Positions 36,957-47,710 of a stretch of DNA of 64,000 nt are shown here, one piece after another; the first letter of the stretch is position 1, and every line of letters begins with the position of its first letter. Location: the NCBI RefSeq assembly GCF_040409815.1, contig NZ_CP099959.1:744001-808000 (forward strand), written 5' to 3'. The notes under the pieces were generated by a model that saw only the letters and a list, made by a program, of their open reading frames with translations, ran no database searches and had not been told where the DNA came from. This DNA comes from Polynucleobacter sp. UK-FUSCHL-C3 (GTDB taxonomy: Bacteria > Pseudomonadota > Gammaproteobacteria > Burkholderiales > Burkholderiaceae). The position numbers and the translations under genes were made by a program.

Positions 36957-39296
36957 ATGCGTAAAAATGAAATTCCTGTACCGCGCGATTGTGACCGTCT
37001 AGGCACTGTACAGGGCCATCGCGATGGCTTTGGCTTTGTGGCACCCGATGACGGCGGAGAAGATATCTTTCTGGCTGAGCGGGAGATGGCTCGGGTCATG
37101 CATGGAGATCGAGTTTCCATCCGTGTCTTAGGAACTGATCGACGTGGTCGCCCCGAAGGCCAAATTGTGGAGGTATTGATCCACGCCAATCGTGTGGTCA
37201 TTGGGCGTCTTCTGAACGAGAACGGCGTTCTGATCGTGGCCCCCGAAGATAAGCGTATTGGTCATGACATTCTGATCCCGCCAAAGGGGCAGGGGATGGC
37301 TAAGCTGGGTCAAGTGGTGAGCGTTGAGATTATTGATTACCCTGATAGCTATCGACAGGCCGTAGGACGAGTAACCGAGATCTTGGGAGAGATTGATGAT
37401 CCCGGAATGGAAATCGAGATTGCGGTGCGTAAGTACGGAGTGCCTCATACATTCTCGCCAGCGGCATTAAAAGAGTCTGAGGCATTACCGAATGCCGTTA
37501 CCCAAGATGATCTTATTGGACGAGTTGATCTGCGTGATGTTCCTCTAGTCACGATTGATGGTGCGGATGCACGCGATTTTGACGATGCGGTTTATTGTGA
37601 ACCAGTGCAATACGGCCAAGCTAAAGCATGGCGTTTAATTGTGGCGATTGCTGACGTTGCTCATTATGTCAAGCCAGATCATCCTCTCGATAAGGATGCA
37701 TTATTGCGGGCAACCTCGGTGTATTTCCCCAGAAGAGTGATCCCAATGCTGCCGGAGAAGATCTCCAATGGATTATGTTCTCTCAACCCTGGAGTCGATC
37801 GCCTGTGTATGGTGTGCGATGCTGTAGTTGATCAACGTGGCGAGATCTTAGCCTATCAGTTTTATCAAGGGGTCATGCATTCCTCCCAACGTTTTACATA
37901 CGACACCGTCTGGGAGATCTTAAGTAACACCCGTGGACCAGAGGCAGTGCGCTACGCCGAGTTCAATGAGCAATTAAATAATCTTTACCATCTTTACAAA
38001 ATCTTATTAGCTGCCCGTGAGAAGCGGGGCGCCATTGATTTTGAGACCACTGAGACCCAAATCATTAGTAATGAGTTAGGGAAGATCTTGCGTATAGAAC
38101 CAAGATTGCGCAATGACGCACATCGCTTGATTGAAGAATGCATGCTGACCGCAAACGTCTGTGCCGCCAACTTCTTGCAAAAGCATAAGCATCTTAGTTT
38201 GTTCCGCGTACATGGCGAGCCATCGCTTGAGAAGGTACAAACTCTTAAGCAAGTGCTGCGCACAACGGGTTTGCATCTATCGGGTACCGAGAAGCCTCAC
38301 CCCAAAGATTTTGCTAAGCTCATGAAAGAAATTAAGGTGAGACCAGACTCTGGTATGTTACAGATGATGATCTTACGCTCGATGCAGCAAGCGATTTATC
38401 AACCAGAGAACGAAGGCCACTTCGGACTCTCGTATCCAGCATATGCGCACTTCACAAGCCCGATACGACGCTACCCTGACTTATTAGTGCATCGCTCCAT
38501 TAAGGCGATTCTCAGTAAGAAGAGTTATCACCCGCACCTGCCCGAGGATGTGCCGATGAACTTAACCATGCCACGCAAGGGTCAGGGGAGAGCCAATGCT
38601 GCCGCTGTGAAGCAATCGCAACAGGATGCCAAGACCAAGGGTAAGAAAGCAGTGACCAAGCAGGTCTCCAAAGACGGTGCGGCACTTGCGGTCTGGGCCC
38701 AATTTGGGGTGCATTGCTCTGCCAATGAGCGCCGCGCGGATGAAGCCTCGCGGGATGTGGAAGCATGGCTAAAGTGTTACTACATGCGTGATCATCTCGG
38801 CCAAGAATATTCTGGAACGATTACAGGCGTGGCTAATTTTGGTCTCTTTGTGCAACTCGAGAGCCTCTTTGTCGAGGGTATGGTGCACGTGACCGAGCTC
38901 GGTGGAGATTATTACCAATACGATGAAGCTCGCCAAGAACTCCGTGGGGAACGCACCGGTATTCGGTATCGTATTGGTGATCGCTTGCATGTATTAATAA
39001 GTCGAGTGGACTTAGATGCCCGTAAGATCGAGTTTGGTCTAGTCAAAGCAAATGGAACGAATGAGCGTGATGGCACACGGTTTAAGTCAGTGGTGTTGGC
39101 ATCGGATGCTGGGCGCCCCAATAAAAAAGCGGCGCATAAGAAAACCCGCCCCGATGAGAAAGCCCCACGCCGCGATGCGGCCCCTAGCAAAGCAAACAAG
39201 AAAACGAAAGCCAAGAGCGGACGCAATCCCACATCCCGTCAGCCCTCGATTGCTCAAGGGACAGGTCGCAAGAGTACCAAAGGTAAGCGCAAATGA
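36957..39296 (+). CDS. rnr: Ribonuclease R
   Basis: A 779-residue 3'-5' exoribonuclease that degrades structured RNA. It has cold-shock domains (beginning [20 protein letters not shown]), the RNB catalytic domain ([15 protein letters not shown], with the metal-binding aspartates), an S1 domain near 620-700 ([19 protein letters not shown]), and a Lys/Arg-rich C-terminal tail. The N-terminal helix-turn-helix region of long forms is not encoded: a stop precedes the ATG with no alternative start. A Lys/Gln/Ala-rich insertion of about 35 residues (near 540-575) interrupts the RNB domain just before the [14 protein letters not shown] motif. Confidence 0.95.
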   Translation: MRKNEIPVPRDCDRLGTVQGHRDGFGFVAPDDGGEDIFLAEREMARVMHGDRVSIRVLGTDRRGRPEGQIVEVLIHANRVVIGRLLNENGVLIVAPEDKRIGHDILIPPKGQGMAKLGQVVSVEIIDYPDSYRQAVGRVTEILGEIDDPGMEIEIAVRKYGVPHTFSPAALKESEALPNAVTQDDLIGRVDLRDVPLVTIDGADARDFDDAVYCEPVQYGQAKAWRLIVAIADVAHYVKPDHPLDKDALLRATSVYFPRRVIPMLPEKISNGLCSLNPGVDRLCMVCDAVVDQRGEILAYQFYQGVMHSSQRFTYDTVWEILSNTRGPEAVRYAEFNEQLNNLYHLYKILLAAREKRGAIDFETTETQIISNELGKILRIEPRLRNDAHRLIEECMLTANVCAANFLQKHKHLSLFRVHGEPSLEKVQTLKQVLRTTGLHLSGTEKPHPKDFAKLMKEIKVRPDSGMLQMMILRSMQQAIYQPENEGHFGLSYPAYAHFTSPIRRYPDLLVHRSIKAILSKKSYHPHLPEDVPMNLTMPRKGQGRANAAAVKQSQQDAKTKGKKAVTKQVSKDGAALAVWAQFGVHCSANERRADEASRDVEAWLKCYYMRDHLGQEYSGTITGVANFGLFVQLESLFVEGMVHVTELGGDYYQYDEARQELRGERTGIRYRIGDRLHVLISRVDLDARKIEFGLVKANGTNERDGTRFKSVVLASDAGRPNKKAAHKKTRPDEKAPRRDAAPSKANKKTKAKSGRNPTSRQPSIAQGTGRKSTKGKRK

Positions 39297-40042
39297 AACA
39301 GATTCTGTTGGGCTTTCATGCGGTGCAGACCCGCTTACGCATGGATCCAGATAGCCTGCAATCGGTCTATTACGATCCAGCACGGCGTGATCGACGCATG
39401 GCGGATTTCATTAAACAGGCTGAGCCACTCTTAGGTAAGAGACTCTACTCAGCCAATGCAGATCGTCTTCATAATCTAGCTGGACATGACCGCCATCAGG
39501 GGATTGTGGCTCTGGCAGAACCTATCTCGATTGCTAGAACTCTACCCGAGTTACTCGATAGCATTGATGCAAAGAATGATCCACCTCTACTCTTGGTCTT
39601 GGATGGCATCACAGACCCGCATAATTTAGGAGCTTGCCTTCGGGCTGCAGATGGCGCTGGAGTGCATGGGGTGATCGTTCCCAAAGATCGCTCTGCGAGC
39701 ATCAATGCCACCGTGAGCAAAGTGGCCAGTGGTGCTGCTGAAGTAGTGCCCATCATCACAGTGACCAATCTTGCAAGAACCATGCGCGAGATGCAAGAGC
39801 TTGGTATTTGGCTAATTGGCACCGATGATCAAGCAGAGCAATCGATCTATGACGTAGACCTCAAAGGACCCACTGCGATTGTGATGGGAGCCGAGGGTGA
39901 AGGAATGCGCCGCTTAACCCGCGAGACCTGTGATCAATTGGTCAACATCCCAATGCAAGGAGCAGTTGAGAGTCTGAATGTATCGGTAGCAACTGGCGTG
40001 ACTCTGTACGAAGCAAGGCGTCAACGTCTTGCGAAGAAATAA
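39293..40042 (+). CDS. rlmB: 23S rRNA (guanosine-2'-O)-methyltransferase RlmB
   Basis: A 249-residue SPOUT-class methyltransferase making Gm2251 in 23S rRNA. It has an N-terminal L30e-like domain (about 1-75) and a trefoil-knot SPOUT domain with [33 protein letters not shown] and [18 protein letters not shown]. The start codon overlaps the rnr stop (ATGA), and the rnr-rlmB pairing is widely conserved. Confidence 0.96.
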   Translation: MKQILLGFHAVQTRLRMDPDSLQSVYYDPARRDRRMADFIKQAEPLLGKRLYSANADRLHNLAGHDRHQGIVALAEPISIARTLPELLDSIDAKNDPPLLLVLDGITDPHNLGACLRAADGAGVHGVIVPKDRSASINATVSKVASGAAEVVPIITVTNLARTMREMQELGIWLIGTDDQAEQSIYDVDLKGPTAIVMGAEGEGMRRLTRETCDQLVNIPMQGAVESLNVSVATGVTLYEARRQRLAKK

Positions 40043-40059
40043 AAAGATCTAATTAAACC

Positions 40060-40101
40060 AGCTTAACTGAGCAAGCTTAACTGAGCGATCCTAACTGAGT
40101 A
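40060..40101. repeat. Three tandem 14-bp repeats at the rlmB/tal junction
   Basis: Three consecutive 14-base units: AGCTTAACTGAGCA, AGCTTAACTGAGCG and ATCCTAACTGAGTA. The last unit runs into the stop and final codons of tal on the minus strand; the first two extend into the 48-base gap before rlmB. It looks like slippage duplication of the tal 3' end, each copy carrying an in-frame-looking Leu-Ser-stop. Confidence 0.75.
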
Positions 40102-41032
40102 AGACCTCAAGTTTCTCGATATCCGCACAGAAGGTCTTGATGCCCTCGGAGAGTTTCTCAGAAGCCATCGGATTCTTGGCCAACTCATTTTCAAAGTGAG
40201 CTTGATCAAGATGTATCTGTTTCATATCAGCACGCTGAGCTTCTTCTGCAATGAGTCTTGGGCTCACCTCAGTATTGCTCGCTTGTAACTCTGCTAAGAG
40301 TTCAGGGCTAATAGTTAGTAAATCACAACCCGCTAACTCCAAAATCTGACTGGTGTTTCGAAAGCTAGCACCCATAATTTCGGTAGCAATCTCAAAGTGC
40401 TTGTAGTACATAAAGATCGAACGAACCGACTGCACGCCAGGATCGTTTGCTCCAGCATGTTGAGCAGTCGACCATTGATCACCTAAGGATTTCTTATACC
40501 AATCACTGATGCGACCCACAAACGGTGAAATCAATTGTGCCTTGGCATCGGCACATGCAACAGCTTGCACCAGAGAAAAGAGTAAGGTCATATTGCAATG
40601 GATACCATCTTGATCTAACTCCCGAGCAGCAACAATGCTCTCCCAAGTGCTTGCTAATTTAATTAAGACCCGAGCACGATCAATGCCTGCGGATTCGTAC
40701 AGAGCGATGATCTCTCGCGCCTTACGAATGGTTGCTGCAGTATCAAATGATAGGCGGGCATCCACCTCGGTAGAAACGCGACCCGGCACAATCTTCAATA
40801 TCTCCCCACCAAAAGCGACTAGAACTCGATCAATCAGTTGTGCTGGGGAGGCCTTAGGGTTATAGCGTTTTACATCTGCCACTAAATTACTGTAGGTACT
40901 TTGTTGAACCGCCTTCAAAATCAAGGAGGGATTGGTGGTGGCATCCTGTGGCTGGAACTGGCGCATGCGCTCAAAGTCGCCGGTATCGGCGACCACCGTG
41001 GTATAGCGCTTGAGTTGAGAGAGGGTATCCAT
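40091..41032 (-). CDS. tal: Transaldolase
   Basis: A 313-residue TIM-barrel enzyme of the non-oxidative pentose phosphate pathway, moving a dihydroxyacetone unit between sugar phosphates. The Schiff-base Lys is in [12 protein letters not shown], and the family start [12 protein letters not shown] is present. I chose the ATG at 41032 ([16 protein letters not shown]); the longer frame adds 30 residues that are the reverse reading of the tal-rpiA gap. It is divergent from rpiA, another pentose phosphate gene, 46 bases away. Confidence 0.96.
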   Translation of the reverse strand: MDTLSQLKRYTTVVADTGDFERMRQFQPQDATTNPSLILKAVQQSTYSNLVADVKRYNPKASPAQLIDRVLVAFGGEILKIVPGRVSTEVDARLSFDTAATIRKAREIIALYESAGIDRARVLIKLASTWESIVAARELDQDGIHCNMTLLFSLVQAVACADAKAQLISPFVGRISDWYKKSLGDQWSTAQHAGANDPGVQSVRSIFMYYKHFEIATEIMGASFRNTSQILELAGCDLLTISPELLAELQASNTEVSPRLIAEEAQRADMKQIHLDQAHFENELAKNPMASEKLSEGIKTFCADIEKLEVLLS

Positions 41033-41078
41033 AGCCAAATAGTAAATGATAGCGAGAACATTCGGTATGATTGCAATC

Positions 41079-41807
41079 ATGAACCAAGACGATCTCAAGA
41101 AACAGGTTGCCCAAGCCGCCAAAGAGGAAGTTCTAAAGCGAATGCCAAAAGGGCAGTACTTGGGGATCGGAACAGGCTCAACCGCTAACTGGTTTATTGA
41201 CCTCTTAGCCCCGCACCGTGATCACTTTGCGGGAGTGGTATCGAGCTCCTTAGCGAGTACAGAGCGCCTGATTAAATTAGGCTTTCATGTGGTGGATGCC
41301 AGTCAGCTACCGGAGTCGATCCAAACACAATCCCATCCCTTGCCGATGTACGTTGATGGTGCGGATGAGATTAACCCACAGGGTCATATGATTAAGGGCG
41401 GTGGTGGAGCACTCACGCGCGAGAAGATTATTGCAAGTCTTGCCAAGGAATTTATCTGCATCTGCGATGAGTCCAAGCAAGTTAATACTCTTGGTAAATT
41501 TCCATTACCGCTTGAGGTGATACCTCTGGCGCAAGCGGCCATTACACAATCCCTGAAACAATGGGGCGGTACTGCCAAACTACGCCTGATCTCCTCTGGA
41601 AAGCAAGAAGGTCAACCATTCTTAACGGATAACGGCGCTTGGATCCTGGATGTGCATGGATTAGATATCAAAGACCCTGTCCAACTAGAGAGAGACCTCA
41701 ATCAAATTGCTGGGGTTATCTGTGTTGGACTCTTTGCCCAAGCTAAGGCAGATCTATTGCTGGTGGGTGGACAGCAGGGTGTTCAGCGAGTTCAGTTTTC
41801 TAAATAA
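41079..41807 (+). CDS. rpiA: Ribose-5-phosphate isomerase A
   Basis: A 242-residue enzyme interconverting ribose 5-phosphate and ribulose 5-phosphate. Motifs: [31 protein letters not shown] (catalytic Asp/Glu region) and [13 protein letters not shown]. The start at ATG 41079 gives [14 protein letters not shown]; an earlier in-frame ATG would overlap the divergent promoter region. Shares its control region with tal. Confidence 0.97.
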   Translation: MNQDDLKKQVAQAAKEEVLKRMPKGQYLGIGTGSTANWFIDLLAPHRDHFAGVVSSSLASTERLIKLGFHVVDASQLPESIQTQSHPLPMYVDGADEINPQGHMIKGGGGALTREKIIASLAKEFICICDESKQVNTLGKFPLPLEVIPLAQAAITQSLKQWGGTAKLRLISSGKQEGQPFLTDNGAWILDVHGLDIKDPVQLERDLNQIAGVICVGLFAQAKADLLLVGGQQGVQRVQFSK

Positions 41808-41822
41808 AGCTTATAAATAAAC

Positions 41823-42095
41823 TTACTGAGCTGGCGGTACATAACCACTAGCCATATCAGCACCACCCTCAAAGAAGTATTTCTCGACCTGTTTGAGTAG
41901 ATACTGACGTGCGCGCGGATCGGCCATATTAAGACGGTTCTCATTGATCAGCATCGTTTGATGCTTAAGCCAGTCTGCCCACGCTTCTTTAGATACCTGA
42001 TTCCAGATTTTCTTACCCAGTTCACCAGGAAGAGGAGCAAAGTCTAGACCCTCGGACTCTTTATTGAGCTTAATACACTGAACCATTCTTGCCAT
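41823..42095 (-). CDS. Probable Fe(2+)-trafficking / oxidative damage protection protein YggX
   Basis: A 90-residue protein with the N-terminal [10 protein letters not shown] (conserved Cys), [32 protein letters not shown] and FEGG near the C-terminus, all hallmarks of YggX. Members protect iron-sulfur enzymes from oxidants and are proposed to handle labile Fe(II). Convergent with rpiA and downstream of argA on the same strand, about 100 bases apart. Confidence 0.95.
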   Translation of the reverse strand: MARMVQCIKLNKESEGLDFAPLPGELGKKIWNQVSKEAWADWLKHQTMLINENRLNMADPRARQYLLKQVEKYFFEGGADMASGYVPPAQ

Positions 42096-42197
42096 ACAAA
42101 CCTCTTTTTAACGAATGAGCCTAATTATAGGTATGAATACAAAATAGGAGGGTTCAAAGGTTTTAGGGGTCGCAGAAACCCACCCAAAGACCAAGAC

Positions 42198-43550
42198 CTA
42201 GATCTTTTTGGTCAGCACCATGGATTTGCGGTCCCAGTTGTAAATTTGCTTGCGCTCTTCGGGTAGAGCATCCACGCTGGCCCTCACAAAACCACGCTTG
42301 AGGAACCAATGTTCGGTACGGGTGGTTAAGACAAATAAAGAAGTAATGCCCTCACGCTTTGCTCTAGCCTCAATACGCTTTAACAGGCGCTCACCATCCC
42401 CAGATCCTTGAGAGTCGGGATCCACCACTAAACAGGCTAACTCGCCAACACCATTGGCAAATGGAAAGAGGGCTGCACAACCAAACAAGACCTTGTCATG
42501 CTCAATCACTGAGAACCGAGCGATATCGCGCTCGATCACGTCTTGACCACGCGCAGCCAGAACACCCTCAGCCTCAAGAGGCAGAGTCAACTGCAAAATA
42601 CCACCCACATCGTCTTGCGTAGCCTCACGCAAGTTCTCAATATCCGAAGCGGCCAACATCATGCCAACACCATCGTGGGTAAAGAGTTCTTCTAAGAGCA
42701 CGCCATCGCGATTGCAGGGTAAGAAATGCGTTCTACTTACTCCAGAGCGAACCGCCCGAATCGCGGTGTTGAGGAAGTTACGCATATTGCTAGGTAGATC
42801 TGGATAGAGCTGGAGATAATCTTGCAACTGAGCAATGGATAGCTCGGTGACCACATTCCCTTCTTTATCTTGTAAGCCTGGGAAGGGCGATAAGAAAATA
42901 AGTTTGTCCGTCTTCAATGCAGAAGCTGTTGCCGCTGCAACATCCTCAAACGATAAATTAAATGCTTGTCCTGTGGGTGAGAACCCTAGAGGTGATAACA
43001 AGACCAATTTGCCATTATCCAAAGACATCTTGATGGACTCGGAGTCAACCTTGCGTACCAGCCCCGTGTGAACATAGTCAATACCGTCTACGACTCCAAT
43101 GGGCATGGCAGTAATAAAGTTACCCGAGATTACCGAGATGCGTGAACCTGCCATGGGAGTATTTGGAAGTCCCCGACTAAATGCTGCCTCGATATCTAAA
43201 CGCAGTTCGCCAGCAGCCTCTTTGACACACTCCAGCGCAGCGGCATCGGTAATCCGATAGCTACTCATATGGCCCTTACCAAACTTGCTCTTGATCTTGC
43301 GTAAGGAAAGTTGCTCATCAATCTGCGGCCGAATCCCATGCACCAAGATAATCCGCATGCCCATGGCATGCAACATGGCGATGTCTTCAATCAGGTTCTC
43401 AAGTTGATCAAAGTCTTGAGCCAACTCTCCCGCAAAAGCGATGACGAAGGTCTTTTCCCGAAAAGCATGGATATAAGGCGCAACTTCACGAAGCCAGCCC
43501 ACAAAGGGGAAGCTAGGATTTGTGGAGGGATTGGCTGGGGAAGTAGACAT
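42198..43550 (-). CDS. argA: N-acetylglutamate synthase (amino-acid N-acetyltransferase)
   Basis: A 450-residue enzyme starting arginine synthesis. It joins an amino-acid-kinase-fold domain (about 20-300, with FVIAFAGEL and LVHGIRPQID), which binds arginine for feedback control, to a C-terminal GNAT acetyltransferase domain (about 310-450, with LVVDPDSQGSGDGERLL as the acetyl-CoA loop). This is the classical ArgA form rather than a short ArgJ or ArgO type. Divergent from hrpA with a 67-base gap. Confidence 0.96.
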   Translation of the reverse strand: MSTSPANPSTNPSFPFVGWLREVAPYIHAFREKTFVIAFAGELAQDFDQLENLIEDIAMLHAMGMRIILVHGIRPQIDEQLSLRKIKSKFGKGHMSSYRITDAAALECVKEAAGELRLDIEAAFSRGLPNTPMAGSRISVISGNFITAMPIGVVDGIDYVHTGLVRKVDSESIKMSLDNGKLVLLSPLGFSPTGQAFNLSFEDVAAATASALKTDKLIFLSPFPGLQDKEGNVVTELSIAQLQDYLQLYPDLPSNMRNFLNTAIRAVRSGVSRTHFLPCNRDGVLLEELFTHDGVGMMLAASDIENLREATQDDVGGILQLTLPLEAEGVLAARGQDVIERDIARFSVIEHDKVLFGCAALFPFANGVGELACLVVDPDSQGSGDGERLLKRIEARAKREGITSLFVLTTRTEHWFLKRGFVRASVDALPEERKQIYNWDRKSMVLTKKI

Positions 43551-43617
43551 AATGAGAAAATTATAGGGTGCAAGCGCTTAGATACCAAATAAATTATGGA
43601 AGGGAGTTCAACCTTCT

Positions 43618-46600
43618 ATGCCCCATGAGGCCCCAATGAGCTCGCCTTGCGAAGTGATCTGGCATCCTCTTCACGGAAAAGAGATTGCGTTTCCAGAAGC
43701 CTTACCGGTCTCGGGTCAACGCGATACGATCGCAAAAGCCTTTCTGGCAAGCCCTGTGATCATTGTCTGTGGTGAAACGGGTTCGGGTAAAACAACGCAA
43801 TTACCAAAGATTTGTCTTGCTCTGGGTCGAGGACGTATCCATCAAGGCGGTTTGATTGGGCACACCCAACCCCGTCGTATTGCCGCCACAAGCACCGCCA
43901 AACGGATTGCGCAAGAGCTAGGTTCGCCCATCGGGCAGGATGTGGGTTATCAGGTCCGCTTTGCGGATCACACCAGCCCCAGTGCCTCGATCAAACTCAT
44001 GACCGACGGAATATTGTTGGCCGAGACCCAAAGAGATCCGCTCTTAAAGATGTACGACACCATCATCATCGATGAGGCCCATGAGCGCAGCCTTAATATT
44101 GATTTCCTCTTGGGTTACTTACGACAGTTGATCGACAAGCGGAAGGATCTCAAGATCATCATCACTTCTGCAACCATTGATGCAGAGCGCTTTGCAAATC
44201 ACTTTGCTATAAATGGTAAGAGCGCACCAGTGATTGAGGTGAGCGGCCGACTCTATCCAGTTGAGCAACGCTATTTACCACTGGAGCAGGAGAACAAAAA
44301 AGAGGCCCTCGAGATTACGGAAGGAGTTTGTAAAGCAATTGGTGATGTCTGGCGTGAAGGGGCCAGTGGAGCAGGGGATGTGTTGGTCTTTCTGCCAGGT
44401 GAACGCGAGATTCGGGATTGTGCTGAAGCGTTGCGTAAGGACCCCGTATTGCAACGTTTTCATCCTGAGCTATTAAGTCTATTTGCACGCCAAGCCGTCA
44501 GTGAGCAAGAACGCGTGTTTCAGAAAGGCAATGGCCGTCGGATCATCTTAGCTACCAATGTGGCCGAGACCTCGCTCACCGTACCGAACATTCGGTATGT
44601 GATTGATACTGGCTTAGCACGGGTTAAGCGCTATTCGTATCGCAATAAAGTAGAGCAATTGCAAATAGAGCCTATCTCCCAAGCAGCTGCCAATCAACGT
44701 GCAGGTCGTTGTGGACGAGTATCCGATGGTATTTGTATTCGTCTTTATAGTGAAGAGGATTACAAAGCAAGGCCTGCTTACACAGACCCTGAGATCCTCA
44801 GGAGCTCATTAGCATCAGTGATTCTTCGTATGGCATCTCTGCGTTTGCCACCGGTTAATCAATTCCCCTTCATCGATAAACCACTCGGACGCGCGATTGC
44901 TGATGGCATGCAATTACTTGAAGAGCTCGGTGCGATTGAGATTCAAGAAGAAAGCAATCAAGGCGGTGTCGCACTGCAACTGACAGGTATTGGAATAGAG
45001 TTAGCAGATCTTCCCCTAGACCCGCGGATTGCCCGTATCTTGCTAGCCGCCAAGGATCAGCATGCGCTCAAGGAACTCACCATCATTGCATCGGCGATGG
45101 CCTGCCAAGACCCCCGTGAGCGTCCCATGGAGATGGCAAGTGCCGCAGACCAAGCCCATCAGCTCTTTGCCGATGAGCGCTCCGAGTTTCTGGGATTCAT
45201 TAAGCTCTGGATCTGGTATCAAGATGCGCTGACCCATAAGCAAAGCAATCGACAACTCGAGAACCTCTGCCGTAGTAAGTTTTTATCACCCAGACGATTG
45301 CGTGAATGGCGTGATGTGCATGGTCAACTGCATGTGCTTCTTGCTGAAAAGGCTTGGAAAGACAATCAAACACCTGCCACCTATGAGCAAGTCCATACGG
45401 CATTATTAACAGGACTATTGGGCCATATTGCCAAGCGGGATGAAGAAGACTCCACCAGCCGTTCACAAAAGACTGCTAACTACATGGGCGCAAGAGGAAT
45501 CCGCTTGCATCTCTGGCCCGGATCGAGTCTTGGTAAAAAGGTAGGCGCATGGTTTGTAGCTGGTGAGATTCAGGAGACCAGTCGTTTGTATGCAAGAACC
45601 TTAGCCAAGATCGAGCCCCAGTGGGTCGAGAAAGTAGCCAAGCACCGACTCATCAAGACGCTGAGCGATCCCTTCTGGGATAAACAAAGTGGCGAAGTAA
45701 TGGCCTATGAGCGCGCCACACTTTATGGCTTACCGATCTATCATGGCCGCCGTGTTGCGTATGCACCGCATGACCCCCTCGAGGCCCATCAGTTGTTTAT
45801 ACAAAAGGCATTGGTTGAGGGCGAGCTCTTTGGCAAGGTCGATACACCTGCTCTTGAGAAAGAGACCCAAGCCGAAGCCAAAAAACGCTATGGCAAATTA
45901 TTTGCATTCTTCTGGCATAACCGGCAACTGATTCGTGAGATAGAGGCCCTTGAGCATCGCTCACGCCGCCCCGATGTGTTGGTAGACGATGAGCTACTCT
46001 TCGCCTTCTATGCCCAACAACTCGACAAGGCGATCTATAGTCGCTCGACCCTACAGGCTTGGTTAGAACGCGATCGATCCGATACTGAGCAAAAAGATCA
46101 CGCACTGCGCTTACAAAAGAATGATCTGATGCGCCATGAGGCTGCTGGGATTACGGCAGATCGTTACCCCAAAGTTATCAAGATGAACGGCATTGAGCTA
46201 AAGACCGCCTATCACTTTGAGCCCGGCAGTCCTAAAGATGGCGTTACTCTGATAGTACCCTTGAGCGTCTTAAATCAGGTTGATCCACTCAAAGCAGAAT
46301 GGCTGGTACCGGGTCTGTGTGATGAGAAGGTGCAACTCCTTCTTAAATCACTTCCCCAGAAACTAAGACGTCATTACATACCCCTTGCAGAGCATGCTAA
46401 ACAATTTGTACAGCACGCTGTAGATCAAGAACAATTTGGGCAAGGGGATTTAATAGACAGCTTGATTCGGTATCTGCGGGAGAGTAAAGCAATCGATATC
46501 AAGCGGGCCGACTTTAGACCAGAGACCCTGCCAGCCCATTGTCTTATGAACTTTCGCTTGCTTGATGAGCACGGCAGACAAATGGACCTGGAGCGGAATT

Positions 46601-47628
46601 TAGTGAAGTTACGCACGGAGTTTGGATCCATTGCTAGAGAGGTTTTTCAGAGCCTCGCACAAAAAAGTATGAACGCAAGCGATGATGGAAGCGACCAGGA
46701 GAGTCAAGGTCAAACTAAGCAAAGCGAGGTAGGCAAAGTAAGTCCGAGCAGGGCGATTGAAACAGGGTCTTATCAGCACTGGGAGTTTGGCGATTTGCCC
46801 GAGACCTTAGAGATTGCCAAAGGTGGCCAAACTCTTTTTGGGTATCCCGCAATTGTGGATTGCAAAACAGCGGTTGATCTTGAGGTCTTTGATGATCCCC
46901 AAGAGGCTAAACAAATCCATCGCCTAGGCTTAAAACGACTGTATGCTTTGGTCCTCAGAGAGAACGTCAAAGCGCTTCATAAACAACTGCCCGGTGCTCG
47001 CGATATTGGCCTACTCTTTATGCAATTAGGATCGGTTGAGGCATTGATTGAAGAGATAGTGATGATGGCTATCGAGCGGGCCTTTATGCAAGACGGCTTA
47101 GCAAGTACAAAAGCAGAGTTTGAAGAATCTTTACAAAAGGGTAAGCCTCGCTTTGTCTTAATTGCCGGAGAGATTGCTAAGCATGTACTACGAACCCTCG
47201 AAGAGCATGCGGAGCTTAGTAAAAAATTAGCTAGCGCTAAGGCGCTGTCTAGTAGTGCTCACGAAGATATCCGCCAGCAATTACAAGGGCTTGTGCATGC
47301 GCAATTTTTAGGGAAAACGCCCTATGAGCAATTAGTGCATCTACCTCGTTATCTGAAAGCCATTAGCCTGCGTATTGAAAAACTTCGCAGCAACCCGGCG
47401 CGGGATGCGCAATGCCAAAAAGATTGGGAGTCCTTGGCAAGGCCATGGCAAAAAATGCGCCAAGGTGCAAAAGGTTCTGGCCACTATCAGCTTGAACAGG
47501 ATCCCCGAATCAAAGATTTCCGTTGGCAGCTTGAGGAGCTCAGGGTAGCCTTATTCGCTCAAGAGTTAAGAACCCCAACCCCCATGTCGGTGAAGCGCCT
47601 CGAGAAGGTATTGGCCAGTCTGCGTTAG
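43618..47628 (+). CDS. hrpA: ATP-dependent RNA helicase HrpA
   Basis: A 1336-residue DEAH-box helicase. Motif I GETGSGKTTQLPK, motif II DEAH, motif III SATID and motif VI QRAGRCGR lie in the first 370 residues, followed by the winged-helix, ratchet and OB-fold region. A long C-terminal half (DUF3418-type, about 700-1300) is typical of HrpA. In E. coli HrpA resolves collided or stalled ribosomes. A hydrophilic variable stretch lies near 1020-1045. An alternative ATG 18 bases downstream (MSSPCEV) is possible. Confidence 0.96.
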   Translation: MPHEAPMSSPCEVIWHPLHGKEIAFPEALPVSGQRDTIAKAFLASPVIIVCGETGSGKTTQLPKICLALGRGRIHQGGLIGHTQPRRIAATSTAKRIAQELGSPIGQDVGYQVRFADHTSPSASIKLMTDGILLAETQRDPLLKMYDTIIIDEAHERSLNIDFLLGYLRQLIDKRKDLKIIITSATIDAERFANHFAINGKSAPVIEVSGRLYPVEQRYLPLEQENKKEALEITEGVCKAIGDVWREGASGAGDVLVFLPGEREIRDCAEALRKDPVLQRFHPELLSLFARQAVSEQERVFQKGNGRRIILATNVAETSLTVPNIRYVIDTGLARVKRYSYRNKVEQLQIEPISQAAANQRAGRCGRVSDGICIRLYSEEDYKARPAYTDPEILRSSLASVILRMASLRLPPVNQFPFIDKPLGRAIADGMQLLEELGAIEIQEESNQGGVALQLTGIGIELADLPLDPRIARILLAAKDQHALKELTIIASAMACQDPRERPMEMASAADQAHQLFADERSEFLGFIKLWIWYQDALTHKQSNRQLENLCRSKFLSPRRLREWRDVHGQLHVLLAEKAWKDNQTPATYEQVHTALLTGLLGHIAKRDEEDSTSRSQKTANYMGARGIRLHLWPGSSLGKKVGAWFVAGEIQETSRLYARTLAKIEPQWVEKVAKHRLIKTLSDPFWDKQSGEVMAYERATLYGLPIYHGRRVAYAPHDPLEAHQLFIQKALVEGELFGKVDTPALEKETQAEAKKRYGKLFAFFWHNRQLIREIEALEHRSRRPDVLVDDELLFAFYAQQLDKAIYSRSTLQAWLERDRSDTEQKDHALRLQKNDLMRHEAAGITADRYPKVIKMNGIELKTAYHFEPGSPKDGVTLIVPLSVLNQVDPLKAEWLVPGLCDEKVQLLLKSLPQKLRRHYIPLAEHAKQFVQHAVDQEQFGQGDLIDSLIRYLRESKAIDIKRADFRPETLPAHCLMNFRLLDEHGRQMDLERNLVKLRTEFGSIAREVFQSLAQKSMNASDDGSDQESQGQTKQSEVGKVSPSRAIETGSYQHWEFGDLPETLEIAKGGQTLFGYPAIVDCKTAVDLEVFDDPQEAKQIHRLGLKRLYALVLRENVKALHKQLPGARDIGLLFMQLGSVEALIEEIVMMAIERAFMQDGLASTKAEFEESLQKGKPRFVLIAGEIAKHVLRTLEEHAELSKKLASAKALSSSAHEDIRQQLQGLVHAQFLGKTPYEQLVHLPRYLKAISLRIEKLRSNPARDAQCQKDWESLARPWQKMRQGAKGSGHYQLEQDPRIKDFRWQLEELRVALFAQELRTPTPMSVKRLEKVLASLR

Positions 47629-47710
47629 TACCCCAATAAAACAATAAACCTATTGCCTTTAGGCTTATGAGCAATACTCATCAAAGCGAAGCGGGCCTTA
47701 CAATCACGCT

